The notes beneath the pieces were generated by a model that did not search any database, had not been told where the DNA came from, and was given only the letters and a program-made list of their open reading frames with translations. DNA of 39,164 nt from Bacteroides sp. UBA7333 (GTDB taxonomy: Bacteria > Bacteroidota > Bacteroidia > Bacteroidales > Bacteroidaceae): positions 1 to 39,164 of the forward strand of contig DKPN01000067.1 in assembly GCA_002471195.1 (NCBI GenBank), read 5' to 3'. The position numbers and the translations under genes are program-made. This document shows positions 14,657 through 23,363 of the stretch, in pieces. How positions within the stretch are numbered: position 1 is the first letter of the stretch; each line of letters opens with the position of its first letter.

Positions 14657-16153
14657 ATGAGTTTTGGAAGTCAAACACCGCGTCAGAAGATGATTAACCT
14701 GATGTACATTGTACTGATGGCAATGTTGGCATTGAATGTGTCATCCGACGTGTTGCGCGGTTTTACTCTTGTCGATGATAGTTTGGTGCGAACCACTGTC
14801 AACTCGTCTGAGCAAAATCTTGCCCTTTATGATGCCTTGTCGAAATACATGGCAAACAATCCTGAAAAGGTAGGGCCTTGGTATGAAAAAGCATTGCGTA
14901 TAAAAGAAAAATCCGATTCGCTATATATGTTTGTAGGCGATATTAAAGCACGCATCAATCAGGCAAAACAAGACGATTTAGAAGTTTCGTCTTATGTTAT
15001 GTTTTCGCCACGTACAGGCAAAGGAGGCGAGCTTGCCGAGCAAATCGATATTTTCAAAGAAGAGATTATTTCGCAAATCGAAAATCCCGTTCAAAAAAAG
15101 ATCATTAGTGACAATCTTACTCTCAATATACCTCGTCTGTTCGAAGGAACACCGGCTGCAGCTGCGGCTACACTTCTTACAAAATTGCAAAGCGATATTC
15201 GTTATGCCGAAGGAGAGGTGTTGCATGCATTGACCAAAGATATTGATATAGGCGATTTACGTGTAAACCAAGTGAATGCTTATGTAATCCCCAATTCGCG
15301 CAATATCGTTAGAGGAGGGAAGTTGAGTGCTCAAATTATACTTGCGGCAGTCGATTCCACTCAGCGTCCTACCATTTATGTGGGCGGAAAACAATTGCCC
15401 GAAACTGCCGATGGCATATATGAAGCTATTTGCAATACTACAGGAGATTTTACATTGAATGGTTATATGGAACTAAACCAAGGCGATGGCGAAACTATTC
15501 GCCGCGACTTTACTCAAAAATATACTGTCATCGATCCTTCGGCAACCGTTTCGGCTACATTGATGAATGTGCTTTATGCCGGTTATGACAACCCCATTAG
15601 CATTTCCGTTCCCGGTGTTACCAATGGTCAAGTTGAAGCTTCGATATCCAATGCCAATGGAACCTTAAAACGCCAAGGCAATGGTTTTGTAGCTCACCCA
15701 ACGCAAATAGGCAAAGAAGCGGTGATTCGTGTTACAGCCAATATGGATGGGCGTAGTCAAGTCATGGGCGAGTATGCATATCAAGTACGTGCCTTGCCCG
15801 ATCCTTCGCCTTTTATAGAATATAAAGATGCGCAAGGCAATGCAAAACGTTACCGCGGCGGATCAGGTTTGTCGAAGCAGGCTTTGATGAACACCGACGG
15901 CATTGTTGCTGCCATCGATGATGGATTATTGAATATCAATTTTCAAGTGCTTGGATTCGAAACCGTCTTTTTCGATAATATGGGTAATGCCGTTCCCGAA
16001 GTATCATCGGGAGCCAATTTTTCGAATCGTCAAAAAGATATGTTTCGACGTTTATCACGCGGCAAGCGTTTTTATATTTCGCGTGTAAGAGCCAAAGGAC
16101 CCGATGGTGTTGAAAGAGTATTGCCCAATACACTTGAGGTGATAGTAAATTAA
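14657..16153 (+). CDS. gldM: T9SS motor protein GldM/PorM
   Basis: A single N-terminal membrane helix (about residues 12-32, NLMYIVLMAMLALNVSSDVL) follows the conserved MSFGSQTPRQKMINLMY start. The large periplasmic part starts with a helical domain and continues with beta-rich domains (PRLFEGTPAAAAATLL, NVLYAGYDNPISISVPGV). The last domain (VVFFDNMGNAVPEVSSGANFS... RVRAKGPDGV) matches the D4 region of PorM. It spans the periplasm to link the GldL motor to the GldK-GldN ring. The length of 498 residues fits the family. The spacings to gldL (12 bases) and gldN (30 bases) show an operon. Confidence 0.96.
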   Translation: MSFGSQTPRQKMINLMYIVLMAMLALNVSSDVLRGFTLVDDSLVRTTVNSSEQNLALYDALSKYMANNPEKVGPWYEKALRIKEKSDSLYMFVGDIKARINQAKQDDLEVSSYVMFSPRTGKGGELAEQIDIFKEEIISQIENPVQKKIISDNLTLNIPRLFEGTPAAAAATLLTKLQSDIRYAEGEVLHALTKDIDIGDLRVNQVNAYVIPNSRNIVRGGKLSAQIILAAVDSTQRPTIYVGGKQLPETADGIYEAICNTTGDFTLNGYMELNQGDGETIRRDFTQKYTVIDPSATVSATLMNVLYAGYDNPISISVPGVTNGQVEASISNANGTLKRQGNGFVAHPTQIGKEAVIRVTANMDGRSQVMGEYAYQVRALPDPSPFIEYKDAQGNAKRYRGGSGLSKQALMNTDGIVAAIDDGLLNINFQVLGFETVFFDNMGNAVPEVSSGANFSNRQKDMFRRLSRGKRFYISRVRAKGPDGVERVLPNTLEVIVN

Positions 16154-16183
16154 TTAAAGATCAATGATTAAAGTATAGCAGTG

Positions 16184-17296
16184 ATGAAACATAAAGTTGT
16201 GATATTCTTTGGAGCATGTATGTTATTGGTAGCGTTACCCATGTGGTCGCAGCCCAATGCACGTGCGGCAAAAACTGAGCCGCAAAAGACCAACAATGAT
16301 CTGTCTGTTCGTGCTCAATCTCGCTTTCCGGGAGCAAATGAGGTTCCAAGCGATGTAATGTGGACACGCGAAATATATCGAACACTCGATTTAACCCAAA
16401 ACGAAAACGGAGCCTTATATTATCCTGTCGAGCCCATGGGCGATCGGATGAATCTATTTTCGTTGATCTTTAAGTTGATTGCCACAAAAAAAATTCCGGC
16501 ATACGAATATCAGTTAGATGGTGTCGAACGTCTTTCGGCCGACAAGCAAGTTAACTTTAAAGATATTCTCGATCGTTTCGGGATCTACTACGAGCAGAAG
16601 AAGCTAAAAAACATGAAAGACAGTGTTATGATGGTTGATAATAGTGATGTACCATCGGCCGATGTTTTGAGCTATTTCATCAAAGAGGTATGGTATTTCG
16701 ATCACCGCACTTCCACTTTTGGCTCAACGGTTACAGCCATTTGTCCGGTGCTGCATCGTGCCGAAGATTTCAGTATGGATCGCGTTAAGCTACCCATGTT
16801 TTGGATTGATTATAAACAATTGGCTCCTTATTTGAATGGAGCATCGGTTATGGCAAGCGATTATAATCATGTGACGAATCGTAGTATGAGCGACTTTTTT
16901 ACGACCAAACAATACAAAGGCGATATCTATAAGACGACCAATTTGCGCAATCAGGCTTTGGCTCAATATTGCGAAGACGACTCGGCTATGGTCAAAGAAC
17001 AAAAGCGTATCGAAGGCGAATTAATTCAATTTGAGCGCAATCTTTATGGTCCCGATTTGATTGCCGCCGAAAAAGCTGCTGCCGAAAAAGCCGCTGCGGC
17101 AAGCAATGAAGCACATGCCAAGCAGGCTGAAAATATTGCCAAGTCGGAAACCGGATCCACTAAAGCTACCACTACTACCAATTCGCGAAAGAAGAGCGGT
17201 AGCAGTAGTTCGAATGTGCGAAAATCAAGTAGTTCGTCGCGTTCAAGTTCGGGTGGAAGTGCGCCAAAAGCATCTGTTCGTCGCGAACGACGATAA
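16184..17296 (+). CDS. gldN: T9SS ring protein GldN/PorN
   Basis: The start is taken as the ATG at 16184; the codon before it is GTG. A signal peptide ends near residue 21 (LPMWSQ). The body has the GldN signature: VPSDVMWTREIYRTLDL, NLFSLIFKLI, IPAYEY, YFIKEVWYFDHRTSTF, and ICPVLHR followed by MFWIDYKQLAPYL. It joins GldK in the periplasmic ring. Odd point: from about residue 295 the chain becomes low-complexity, first Ala/Glu/Lys-rich and then Ser/Arg/Lys-rich (SRKKSGSSSSNVRKSSSSSR), to the end at residue 370. It is the last gene of the operon. Confidence 0.95.
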   Translation: MKHKVVIFFGACMLLVALPMWSQPNARAAKTEPQKTNNDLSVRAQSRFPGANEVPSDVMWTREIYRTLDLTQNENGALYYPVEPMGDRMNLFSLIFKLIATKKIPAYEYQLDGVERLSADKQVNFKDILDRFGIYYEQKKLKNMKDSVMMVDNSDVPSADVLSYFIKEVWYFDHRTSTFGSTVTAICPVLHRAEDFSMDRVKLPMFWIDYKQLAPYLNGASVMASDYNHVTNRSMSDFFTTKQYKGDIYKTTNLRNQALAQYCEDDSAMVKEQKRIEGELIQFERNLYGPDLIAAEKAAAEKAAAASNEAHAKQAENIAKSETGSTKATTTTNSRKKSGSSSSNVRKSSSSSRSSSGGSAPKASVRRERR

Positions 17297-17337
17297 ACAA
17301 ATGATTGCTAATAGGTGTTTATTTACTTAAAAAGGGA

Positions 17338-17345
17338 TATCTTTG
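17338..17345 (+). promoter_or_regulatory. Putative promoter -7 box of the barrel gene
   Basis: TATCTTTG is an exact TAnnTTTG match, 27 bases before the ATG. It sits between the inverted arms AGGGA and TCCCT. No clear TTTG lies at the -33 distance. Confidence 0.55.
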
Positions 17346-17372
17346 TCCCTGAAATTTTAAACACATATTAAT

Positions 17373-17945
17373 ATGAAGAAAAATGTAATTGTTTTGATAG
17401 CAGTGTTCTGTGCATTAATTGCTATTCCTGCACAAGCACAAATATTACAGTTTGGTGTGAAAGGTGGTGCCAATGTCTCTAAAATATCAAATGGTTTTGA
17501 CAGAGATAATATGGGTGGCTTCTTTATTGGTCCGATGGCCGAAGTTACTATTCCCATTATTGGTTTAGGTGTTGATGCAGCTTTGCTTTACATGCAGAAA
17601 GGTGTGAAGTCTGAGGAGAATAACTTTAAACAATCGGGTTTAGACATACCGGTTAATTTAAAATATACCATTGGATTGGGTAGCATGTTTGGAATTTATG
17701 GAACAATAGGTCCCGACTTCTTCTTTAATTTTAAAGATGACAGTGGTTTTATTAAAAAGAGAAATGCCATTATCGGTATGAATTTTGGAGCTGGTATTAA
17801 ATTGTTGCGTCATCTTCAAATAGGATTCAACTACAATATTCCATTAGGAAAATCGGGTGAGTTGACTTGTTGCGATGGACTTAAAAACTTCGATACCGAT
17901 TATAAAATTAAAACATGGCAAATTTCTGCCGCTTATATGTTCTAA
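17373..17945 (+). CDS. Outer-membrane beta-barrel protein (porin family)
   Basis: A 190-residue protein with a signal peptide ending near residue 23 (ALIAIPAQAQ). A compact barrel pattern follows: LQFGVKGGANVSKI at the start, alternating strands with aromatic girdle residues (GIYGTIGPDFFFNF, LQIGFNYNIPLG), and a C-terminal strand ending in Phe (TWQISAAYMF). This fits the small eight-strand OMP_b-brl families found throughout the Bacteroidota. The exact function is unknown. It has its own promoter-like box and terminator, so it is probably transcribed separately from the T9SS operon just upstream. Confidence 0.88.
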   Translation: MKKNVIVLIAVFCALIAIPAQAQILQFGVKGGANVSKISNGFDRDNMGGFFIGPMAEVTIPIIGLGVDAALLYMQKGVKSEENNFKQSGLDIPVNLKYTIGLGSMFGIYGTIGPDFFFNFKDDSGFIKKRNAIIGMNFGAGIKLLRHLQIGFNYNIPLGKSGELTCCDGLKNFDTDYKIKTWQISAAYMF

Positions 17946-17972
17946 TATAACGAATTGAATATATGCATTCAT

Positions 17973-18009
17973 ACGGGGGCTTGTACTTATTGTGCAGGCC
18001 TCCGTTTTT
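17973..18009 (+). terminator. Intrinsic terminator of the barrel gene
   Basis: ACGGGGGCTTGTAC (17973-17986) pairs with GTGCAGGCCTCCGT (17992-18005) with a few G-U pairs, followed by TTTT. Confidence 0.85.
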
Positions 18010-18051
18010 ATAATCGTTTATCTATATAATAACTATTCTATTTCTATTCAC

Positions 18052-18145
18052 ACTATCTTGTGATGTCTAACTATCACAGATGTGAAATGTGTTGTTCTCA
18101 ATTGTGAATAGTCTTTATCTCAATTGTGAAATGTTCTATATCACA
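18052..18145. repeat. Array of four 22-bp units with TGTGA half-sites upstream of priA
   Basis: TGTGA occurs at 18059, 18081, 18103 and 18125, exactly 22 bases apart. The last three are the right halves of imperfect palindromes with an AT or GA centre: TCACAGATGTGA (18074), TCTCAATTGTGA (18096) and TCTCAATTGTGA (18118). A lone TCACA follows at 18141. The 22-base period equals about two helical turns, so bound protein would sit on one face of the DNA. It lies between the barrel-gene terminator and the priA promoter. It looks like a cooperative regulator-binding site; the regulator is unknown. Confidence 0.75.
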
Positions 18146-18223
18146 AAACCATTCATCGCTGTTTTGCTCTCCTTGCTGATAACTATTAACAAATAACATC
18201 TCATGGTTATAGTCTCTTTTTTC

Positions 18224-18231
18224 TATCTTTG
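18224..18231 (+). promoter_or_regulatory. priA -7 box, giving a near-leaderless transcript
   Basis: TATCTTTG fits TAnnTTTG and ends only six bases before the priA ATG at 18238. Transcription would start within a few bases of the start codon. No clear TTTG lies at -33. Confidence 0.55.
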
Positions 18232-18237
18232 CAATTC

Positions 18238-20694
18238 ATGAAAAAGTATGTCGACGTTATATTGCCATTGCCTCTTCCCAATCTTTTCACCTATTCGCTA
18301 CCCGATGAATGGGCCGATGAGGTACAAGCCGGTTGTAGAGTTATCGTCAACTTTGGCAATAAAAAGTATTATACGGCTATCGTATATAATGTTCATTACT
18401 GCAAGCCTCAAACATACGATGTAAAAGAGGTTTCAACCATACTCGACACCACACCGATATTGCTGCCCAATCAATTTAAGTTTTGGCAGTGGTTGGCCGA
18501 GTATTATCTCTGCACAATGGGCGATGTATATAAAGCCGCATTGCCATCGGGTTTGAAACTCGAAAGCGAGACTCTTGTTGAGTATAACACCGAGTTCGAG
18601 GCAACTGCTCCTTTGTCGGTGCGCGAACAACAACTGCTCGATTTGCTAGCCGACGACCCAATACAGTCGGTTACTAAACTAGAACGCGACAGTGGTTTGA
18701 AAAATATTCTTATCATTATTAAACAACTTCTCGACAAGGAGGCTATTTTCGTGAAAGAGGAAATCAAGCGAAACTATAAGCCTCGTTTAGAAGCACGTGT
18801 TTCGTTATGTGGCGATCCCAATGAAAAACAACTTAACATTATTCTCGATAGTTTAAATCGATCTCCCAAACAGCAAGATTTGGTGATGCAATATATCGCA
18901 TTATCGGGTATGTTTGGTAAAGCGCCTAAACGAGAAGTAACCAAAGCGCAATTGGTGGATGCTGCCAATGCTTCATTGAGTGCATTGAAAGGCTTGGTCG
19001 ATAAGAATATTCTTCATATCTATTATCAAGAGATAGGACGTTTAGCCACAATCGAAGATAGCGATTTATATCTTAATGCACTGAATGCCGCACAAGAAAA
19101 AGCATTCCATGAGATAAACGATTGTTTCCAATCGAAAACTGTATGTTTATTGCAAGGGGTAACCTCGAGCGGTAAAACCGAAGTCTATATTCATCTGATA
19201 AACGAAGCTTTAAAGCAAGGCAAACAAGTGCTGTACTTGTTGCCCGAAATAGCTTTGACCACCCAAATTACCGAACGCTTAAAGCGCGCATTCGGTAGTA
19301 AGTTGGGAGTATATCACTCAAAATTTCCCGATGCCGAAAGGGTAGAAGTATGGCAAAAGCAGTTGAGCGATCAACCCTACGAAATTATTCTTGGCGTTCG
19401 TTCGTCGGTTTTTCTTCCTTTCCGTAATTTAGGATTGATTTTAGTAGACGAAGAGCACGAAAATACATACAAACAACAAGATCCGGCTCCTCGTTACAAT
19501 GCCCGCAATGCGGCCATCGTGTTGGCAGGAATGGTAGGTGCTAAAGTTTTGCTGGGCACCGCTACACCCTCTATCGAAAGTTGGTATAATGCATATCAGG
19601 GAAAGTATGGTTTGGTAACCCTCAACGAGCGGTACAAAGAGATAAAATTGCCCGAAATATTGCCCATCGATATTAAAGAATTGCATCGCAAACGCCGCAT
19701 GAAAGGGCAGTTTGCACCTGTATTACTCGAAAATATTCGTCAGGCACTCGATCAAAAAGAACAGGTCATTCTTTTTCAAAACCGAAGAGGTTATGCACCC
19801 ATGATAGAGTGCCGCACTTGTGGCTGGGTACCTAAATGTCAAAATTGCGACGTGAGTCTTACTTACCATAAAGGTATCAATCAACTCACTTGTCATTATT
19901 GCGGATACACCTATGCACTTCCCCGTTCATGTCCTGCCTGCGAGAGCACCGAAGTGGTGAATCGTGGTTTCGGTACCGAGAAAATAGAAGATGACATCAA
20001 AGCTCTTTTTCCCGAGGCATCGGTAGCCCGTATGGATTTAGACACTACACGAACGCGTACGGCTTACGAAAAAATAATACAGGATTTTGAGAAGGGGAAA
20101 ACCAATATTCTTATTGGAACACAAATGGTTTCGAAAGGACTCGATTTCGATCATGTAAGTGTGGTAGGCATTTTGAATGCCGATACGATGCTCAATTATC
20201 CCGACTTTCGTGCTTATGAGAGAGCATATCAACTTATGGCACAAGTATCGGGGCGTGCCGGACGTAAAAATAAGCAAGGCAAAGTTATTTTGCAAACTCG
20301 AAGCATGGATCATCCCATCATTCATCAAGTGATGACCAATGACTATGAAGCCATGGTCAATATACAGTTGGCAGAACGTAAGATGTTTCGCTACCCACCT
20401 TTTTATCGGTTGATATACGTTTATCTAAAGCATCGTGATGAAGCCAAACTCGAGCTGATGGCCAATACGATGGCTGCCAAGCTACATGCCGCTTTAGGCA
20501 ATCGAGTGTTGGGCCCGGATAAACCACCCGTAGCTCGTATTCAGACCTATTTTATAAAAAAGATAGTTCTCAAGATAGAAATCAATGCCTCTATGACCAA
20601 AGTTCGCGAGGTGTTATTAAATATTCAGCGCGAAATGATTGAAGAACCTCAATTTAAGTCGCTACTTGTGTATTACGACGTAGATCCCATGTAA
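18238..20694 (+). CDS. priA: Primosomal replication-restart helicase PriA (N')
   Basis: The start is the ATG at 18238 (MKKYVDVILPLPL); the in-frame TTG three codons earlier overlaps the promoter box. The 818-residue helicase has the N-terminal 3'-end-binding domain (residues ~1-100), Walker A GVTSSGKT at 307-314, DEEH at 404-407 and the GTATPS motif III. Eight zinc-binding cysteines lie at about 525, 528, 534, 537, 552, 555, 565 and 568, all present. Helicase motifs IV-VI are seen as ILIGTQMVSKGLDF and QVSGRAGR. It reloads the replisome at stalled forks. The phosphatase gene follows with no gap. Confidence 0.97.
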   Translation: MKKYVDVILPLPLPNLFTYSLPDEWADEVQAGCRVIVNFGNKKYYTAIVYNVHYCKPQTYDVKEVSTILDTTPILLPNQFKFWQWLAEYYLCTMGDVYKAALPSGLKLESETLVEYNTEFEATAPLSVREQQLLDLLADDPIQSVTKLERDSGLKNILIIIKQLLDKEAIFVKEEIKRNYKPRLEARVSLCGDPNEKQLNIILDSLNRSPKQQDLVMQYIALSGMFGKAPKREVTKAQLVDAANASLSALKGLVDKNILHIYYQEIGRLATIEDSDLYLNALNAAQEKAFHEINDCFQSKTVCLLQGVTSSGKTEVYIHLINEALKQGKQVLYLLPEIALTTQITERLKRAFGSKLGVYHSKFPDAERVEVWQKQLSDQPYEIILGVRSSVFLPFRNLGLILVDEEHENTYKQQDPAPRYNARNAAIVLAGMVGAKVLLGTATPSIESWYNAYQGKYGLVTLNERYKEIKLPEILPIDIKELHRKRRMKGQFAPVLLENIRQALDQKEQVILFQNRRGYAPMIECRTCGWVPKCQNCDVSLTYHKGINQLTCHYCGYTYALPRSCPACESTEVVNRGFGTEKIEDDIKALFPEASVARMDLDTTRTRTAYEKIIQDFEKGKTNILIGTQMVSKGLDFDHVSVVGILNADTMLNYPDFRAYERAYQLMAQVSGRAGRKNKQGKVILQTRSMDHPIIHQVMTNDYEAMVNIQLAERKMFRYPPFYRLIYVYLKHRDEAKLELMANTMAAKLHAALGNRVLGPDKPPVARIQTYFIKKIVLKIEINASMTKVREVLLNIQREMIEEPQFKSLLVYYDVDPM

Positions 20695-21168
20695 ATGAAA
20701 AAGAAAATATTATTTGTTTGTTTAGGCAATATTTGCCGCTCATCAACAGCCGAAGGCGTGATGTTGAGTTTGTTGAAAAAGGCCGGAATGGAAAATGAAG
20801 TGATGATCGACTCGGCCGGTATCCTTTCATATCATCAAGGCGAATTGCCTGATAGTCGTATGAGAGCTCATGCTGCCAAGCGAGGCTATAACTTAGTGCA
20901 CCGTTCACGCCCTGTAGTAACCGATGATTTCGAGAAGTTCGATTTGATTCTGGGTATGGACGATCGCAATATTGACGATTTAAAAGAGAAAGCCTCGTCG
21001 GTAGAGGCATTGAAAAAGATTGGCAGAATGACCGATTATTGTACTCATATGCAAGTAGACTACGTGCCCGATCCCTATTATGGAGGAGCCGAAGGTTTTG
21101 AATATGTGATTGATATACTCGAAGACGCTTGTCAGGGGTTGCTCGATACAATTAAGTTACAATCCTAA
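20695..21168 (+). CDS. Low-molecular-weight protein-tyrosine phosphatase
   Basis: The active-site loop CLGNICRS (Cys9-X5-Arg15-Ser16) is at the N-terminus, as in all members. The general acid Asp126 lies in the conserved DPYYGG near the C-terminus. The length of 157 residues is typical. The ATG directly follows the priA stop codon, so the two are cotranscribed. Bacterial members often act on tyrosine kinases of capsule or exopolysaccharide export, but no such kinase is in this window. A bidirectional terminator follows. Confidence 0.95.
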   Translation: MKKKILFVCLGNICRSSTAEGVMLSLLKKAGMENEVMIDSAGILSYHQGELPDSRMRAHAAKRGYNLVHRSRPVVTDDFEKFDLILGMDDRNIDDLKEKASSVEALKKIGRMTDYCTHMQVDYVPDPYYGGAEGFEYVIDILEDACQGLLDTIKLQS

Positions 21169-21172
21169 TAAT

Positions 21173-21207
21173 AAAAAAGCTCACCTCAAAGCGAGGTGAG
21201 CTTTTTT
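21173..21207. terminator. Bidirectional terminator between the phosphatase and HD phosphodiesterase genes
   Basis: AAAAAAGCTCACCTC and GAGGTGAGCTTTTTT form a perfect 15-bp stem with a five-base loop. It serves both convergent genes; the minus-strand gene's stop codon is two bases away. Confidence 0.92.
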
Positions 21208-21208
21208 A

Positions 21209-23269
21209 TTATTTCTTTAACTCCGGGTAGCTAATGCGTGTATGATAAATAGTCTTTAATTTCTCTTTGAAGGCACTTTTCACCGTTTCAATATCTTTGA
21301 ATGTGATGGGGCAGTTTTTAAAATACCCCTCTGCTACTTGCGAATCAATAATTTTATCGACCAAGTTGCTGATACTCTCTTCGGTGTATTCGGGTAGACT
21401 TCTTGAAGCAGCTTCTACCGAATCGGCCATCATTAAAACGGCTGTTTCTTTCGAGAATGGGTTTACTCCGGGATAGGTGAATTTCTCATCTTCGGGTGTC
21501 TCTCCGGGATGTTCGTTCATCCAAGAGATATAAAAGTATTTAGTCTTTCCTGCACCATGATGCGTGTTGATAAAATCTTTTATCAGCTTAGGAAGATTGT
21601 GTTTGTCGGCCAATTTTAAACCGTCGGTCACATGATTGATCACGACTTGTGCACTCTGTTCGTAACTTAAATTCTTGTGTGGATTGATTCCACCCAACTG
21701 ATTTTCTGTAAAGAAGGCAGGGTTTTCCATTTTTCCTATATCATGATATAATGCACCGGTACGTACCAACTGACTGTTGGCTCCGATGTGATTGGCTGCC
21801 TCGGCTGCTAAATTGGCTACTTGCATTGAATGCTGAAATGTACCTGGCACTGTTTCGGCCATCTTCTTTAATAGTTCATTATTGATATTCGAAAGTTCTA
21901 CTAAGGTAACATTCGATGTGAATCCAAATGTTTTTTCGAGCAAAAAGAGCAATGGATAGGCAAAAAGTAAAAGCACTCCATTTATAATGAAATAAATATA
22001 CATGCGCCCATTCAACTTGGATAGATCGTTTTCGGTAATCAACTCAAAAGCGAAGTATACGGTCATATAAGTAAGAATCACCAGAAAGGCCGTTCTAAAT
22101 AGTTGTGATCGTTGTGATAATTCGCGCAAACTAAATATAGCTGCCAAACCTGCTGATAGTTGTATGATAACAAATTCGTAGGGTAATCTTAAGCCGATAG
22201 AACATAATATAATGGTGGTAGTATATACCATAAATGCTGTTCTTGAATCGAGGAACACCCGCACTATAATGGCAAGCATGGCAAATGGTAGAATATTGAT
22301 GTTGATGTTGGTGTCGCTAATAATGAGTGAAGCAGCTACTGTGTATACCACCATTAATACAAATACCAACAACCAACTACCTCTATGCTCAAAATACTCT
22401 TTTCTGAAAAGGGTGAGATAAAGCATGAAAAATAGAATAAATACACTGACAAATAAAATTTGTCCCGATAAAATCAAACGCTTTTGAGTGAATGATTCGT
22501 TGCGTTGAATTGATTCAGTGCGTAGCGATTCTAAAATACTGTATTTCTCGGGTGTGACAATATCACCTCGGTCAATAATTTTTTGTCCGCTCAGAATAAC
22601 TCCTTTTGCCCACGAGTAACTTTCGAGAAGATCCTTTTTAGCTGTTTCTGTCTTCTTTTCATCTAATACAAGATTGGGTATGATAAAATCGTTTAGCCCG
22701 CACTGTCGCAAAATGTTTGTGTTGAATTTTAATGAATCGGCCGATAAAATGTATTCATATGCCTGCTTTGCATTGTATACATTTGCTATCGATTTTGAAT
22801 TGACAAGCTTATCATTTATGACCCTTATCGATGCAATACTATCTTGTTGCAACATCGATGCATTGGCCATGGATATAACGCCTGCATCGTATATTGTTTT
22901 GAGAGTTTCTTCGATGTAATTTAGATATTCCGTATTAGGCAATATCATTTTTAAAGTAGATTGATAGTTCTCTTTAAATCGTTTGATTGCTTCGGTTTCT
23001 ACCTGCTTTTCAATATTGAAATAGGGCTGAAAAGAGCGCTTCAAACTATCCTGCTCGCGATTTACTATACTCGGATCCTTATAGATAGGAAAGTCGAATG
23101 TTGCCATTAACTGACCATATTTCCAAGGCTTATTAACATCAAACTGATAATTGAATTTTCCTTCGCGAGGAAGGAAATAAACGATTACAGTAACTGTCGC
23201 AATAAATATGAGTGATTTGTATATTAATTCGCGATAGGAATAACCTTTTTTCTTGTTTTGATGGTTCAT
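21209..23269 (-). CDS. pgpH: 7TM-HD domain phosphodiesterase (PgpH-like)
   Basis: The start is set at the ATG at 23269 (MNHQNKKKGYSY). The frame runs on upstream to 23449, but that part lies over the gltX start and promoter and is unlikely to be coding. The product is 686 residues: an N-terminal helix, an extracytoplasmic 7TMR-HDED domain (~residues 50-270), about seven membrane helices (~285-460), then a cytoplasmic HD domain. The HD domain has PGTFQHSMQVANLAAEA, LYHDIGKMENP (His509-Asp510), HKNLSYEQS and THHGAGKTKYFY. PgpH proteins degrade cyclic di-AMP in other phyla. A diadenylate cyclase would be expected elsewhere in the genome. Confidence 0.92.
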   Translation of the reverse strand: MNHQNKKKGYSYRELIYKSLIFIATVTVIVYFLPREGKFNYQFDVNKPWKYGQLMATFDFPIYKDPSIVNREQDSLKRSFQPYFNIEKQVETEAIKRFKENYQSTLKMILPNTEYLNYIEETLKTIYDAGVISMANASMLQQDSIASIRVINDKLVNSKSIANVYNAKQAYEYILSADSLKFNTNILRQCGLNDFIIPNLVLDEKKTETAKKDLLESYSWAKGVILSGQKIIDRGDIVTPEKYSILESLRTESIQRNESFTQKRLILSGQILFVSVFILFFMLYLTLFRKEYFEHRGSWLLVFVLMVVYTVAASLIISDTNININILPFAMLAIIVRVFLDSRTAFMVYTTTIILCSIGLRLPYEFVIIQLSAGLAAIFSLRELSQRSQLFRTAFLVILTYMTVYFAFELITENDLSKLNGRMYIYFIINGVLLLFAYPLLFLLEKTFGFTSNVTLVELSNINNELLKKMAETVPGTFQHSMQVANLAAEAANHIGANSQLVRTGALYHDIGKMENPAFFTENQLGGINPHKNLSYEQSAQVVINHVTDGLKLADKHNLPKLIKDFINTHHGAGKTKYFYISWMNEHPGETPEDEKFTYPGVNPFSKETAVLMMADSVEAASRSLPEYTEESISNLVDKIIDSQVAEGYFKNCPITFKDIETVKSAFKEKLKTIYHTRISYPELKK

Positions 23270-23327
23270 ATCCACTACTTTTTTTGCGAAAAATACGAAA
23301 AAAAACAATAGTATGGAAAAAATCATG

Positions 23328-23335
23328 TAATTTTG
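23328..23335 (+). promoter_or_regulatory. Putative -7 box of gltX
   Basis: TAATTTTG fits TAnnTTTG and lies 28 bases before the gltX ATG. No convincing TTTG lies at the -33 distance. Confidence 0.5.
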
Positions 23336-23363
23336 CCCCGATTTACCTATACTAAAAACTGAT

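Noticed and set aside
18102..18110. DnaA boxes (an origin) in the array upstream of priA
   Set aside because: Only one unit comes near TGTGNATAA, with one mismatch, and the others do not fit. No dnaA or dnaN gene is near.
18052..18145. 22-bp array read as a small CRISPR
   Set aside because: Units are contiguous with no separate spacers, vary in their right half, and no cas gene is nearby.
20654..21151. 165-codon minus-strand frame opposite the phosphatase gene
   Set aside because: It is a shadow of a clear family member on the plus strand, with an improbable composition.
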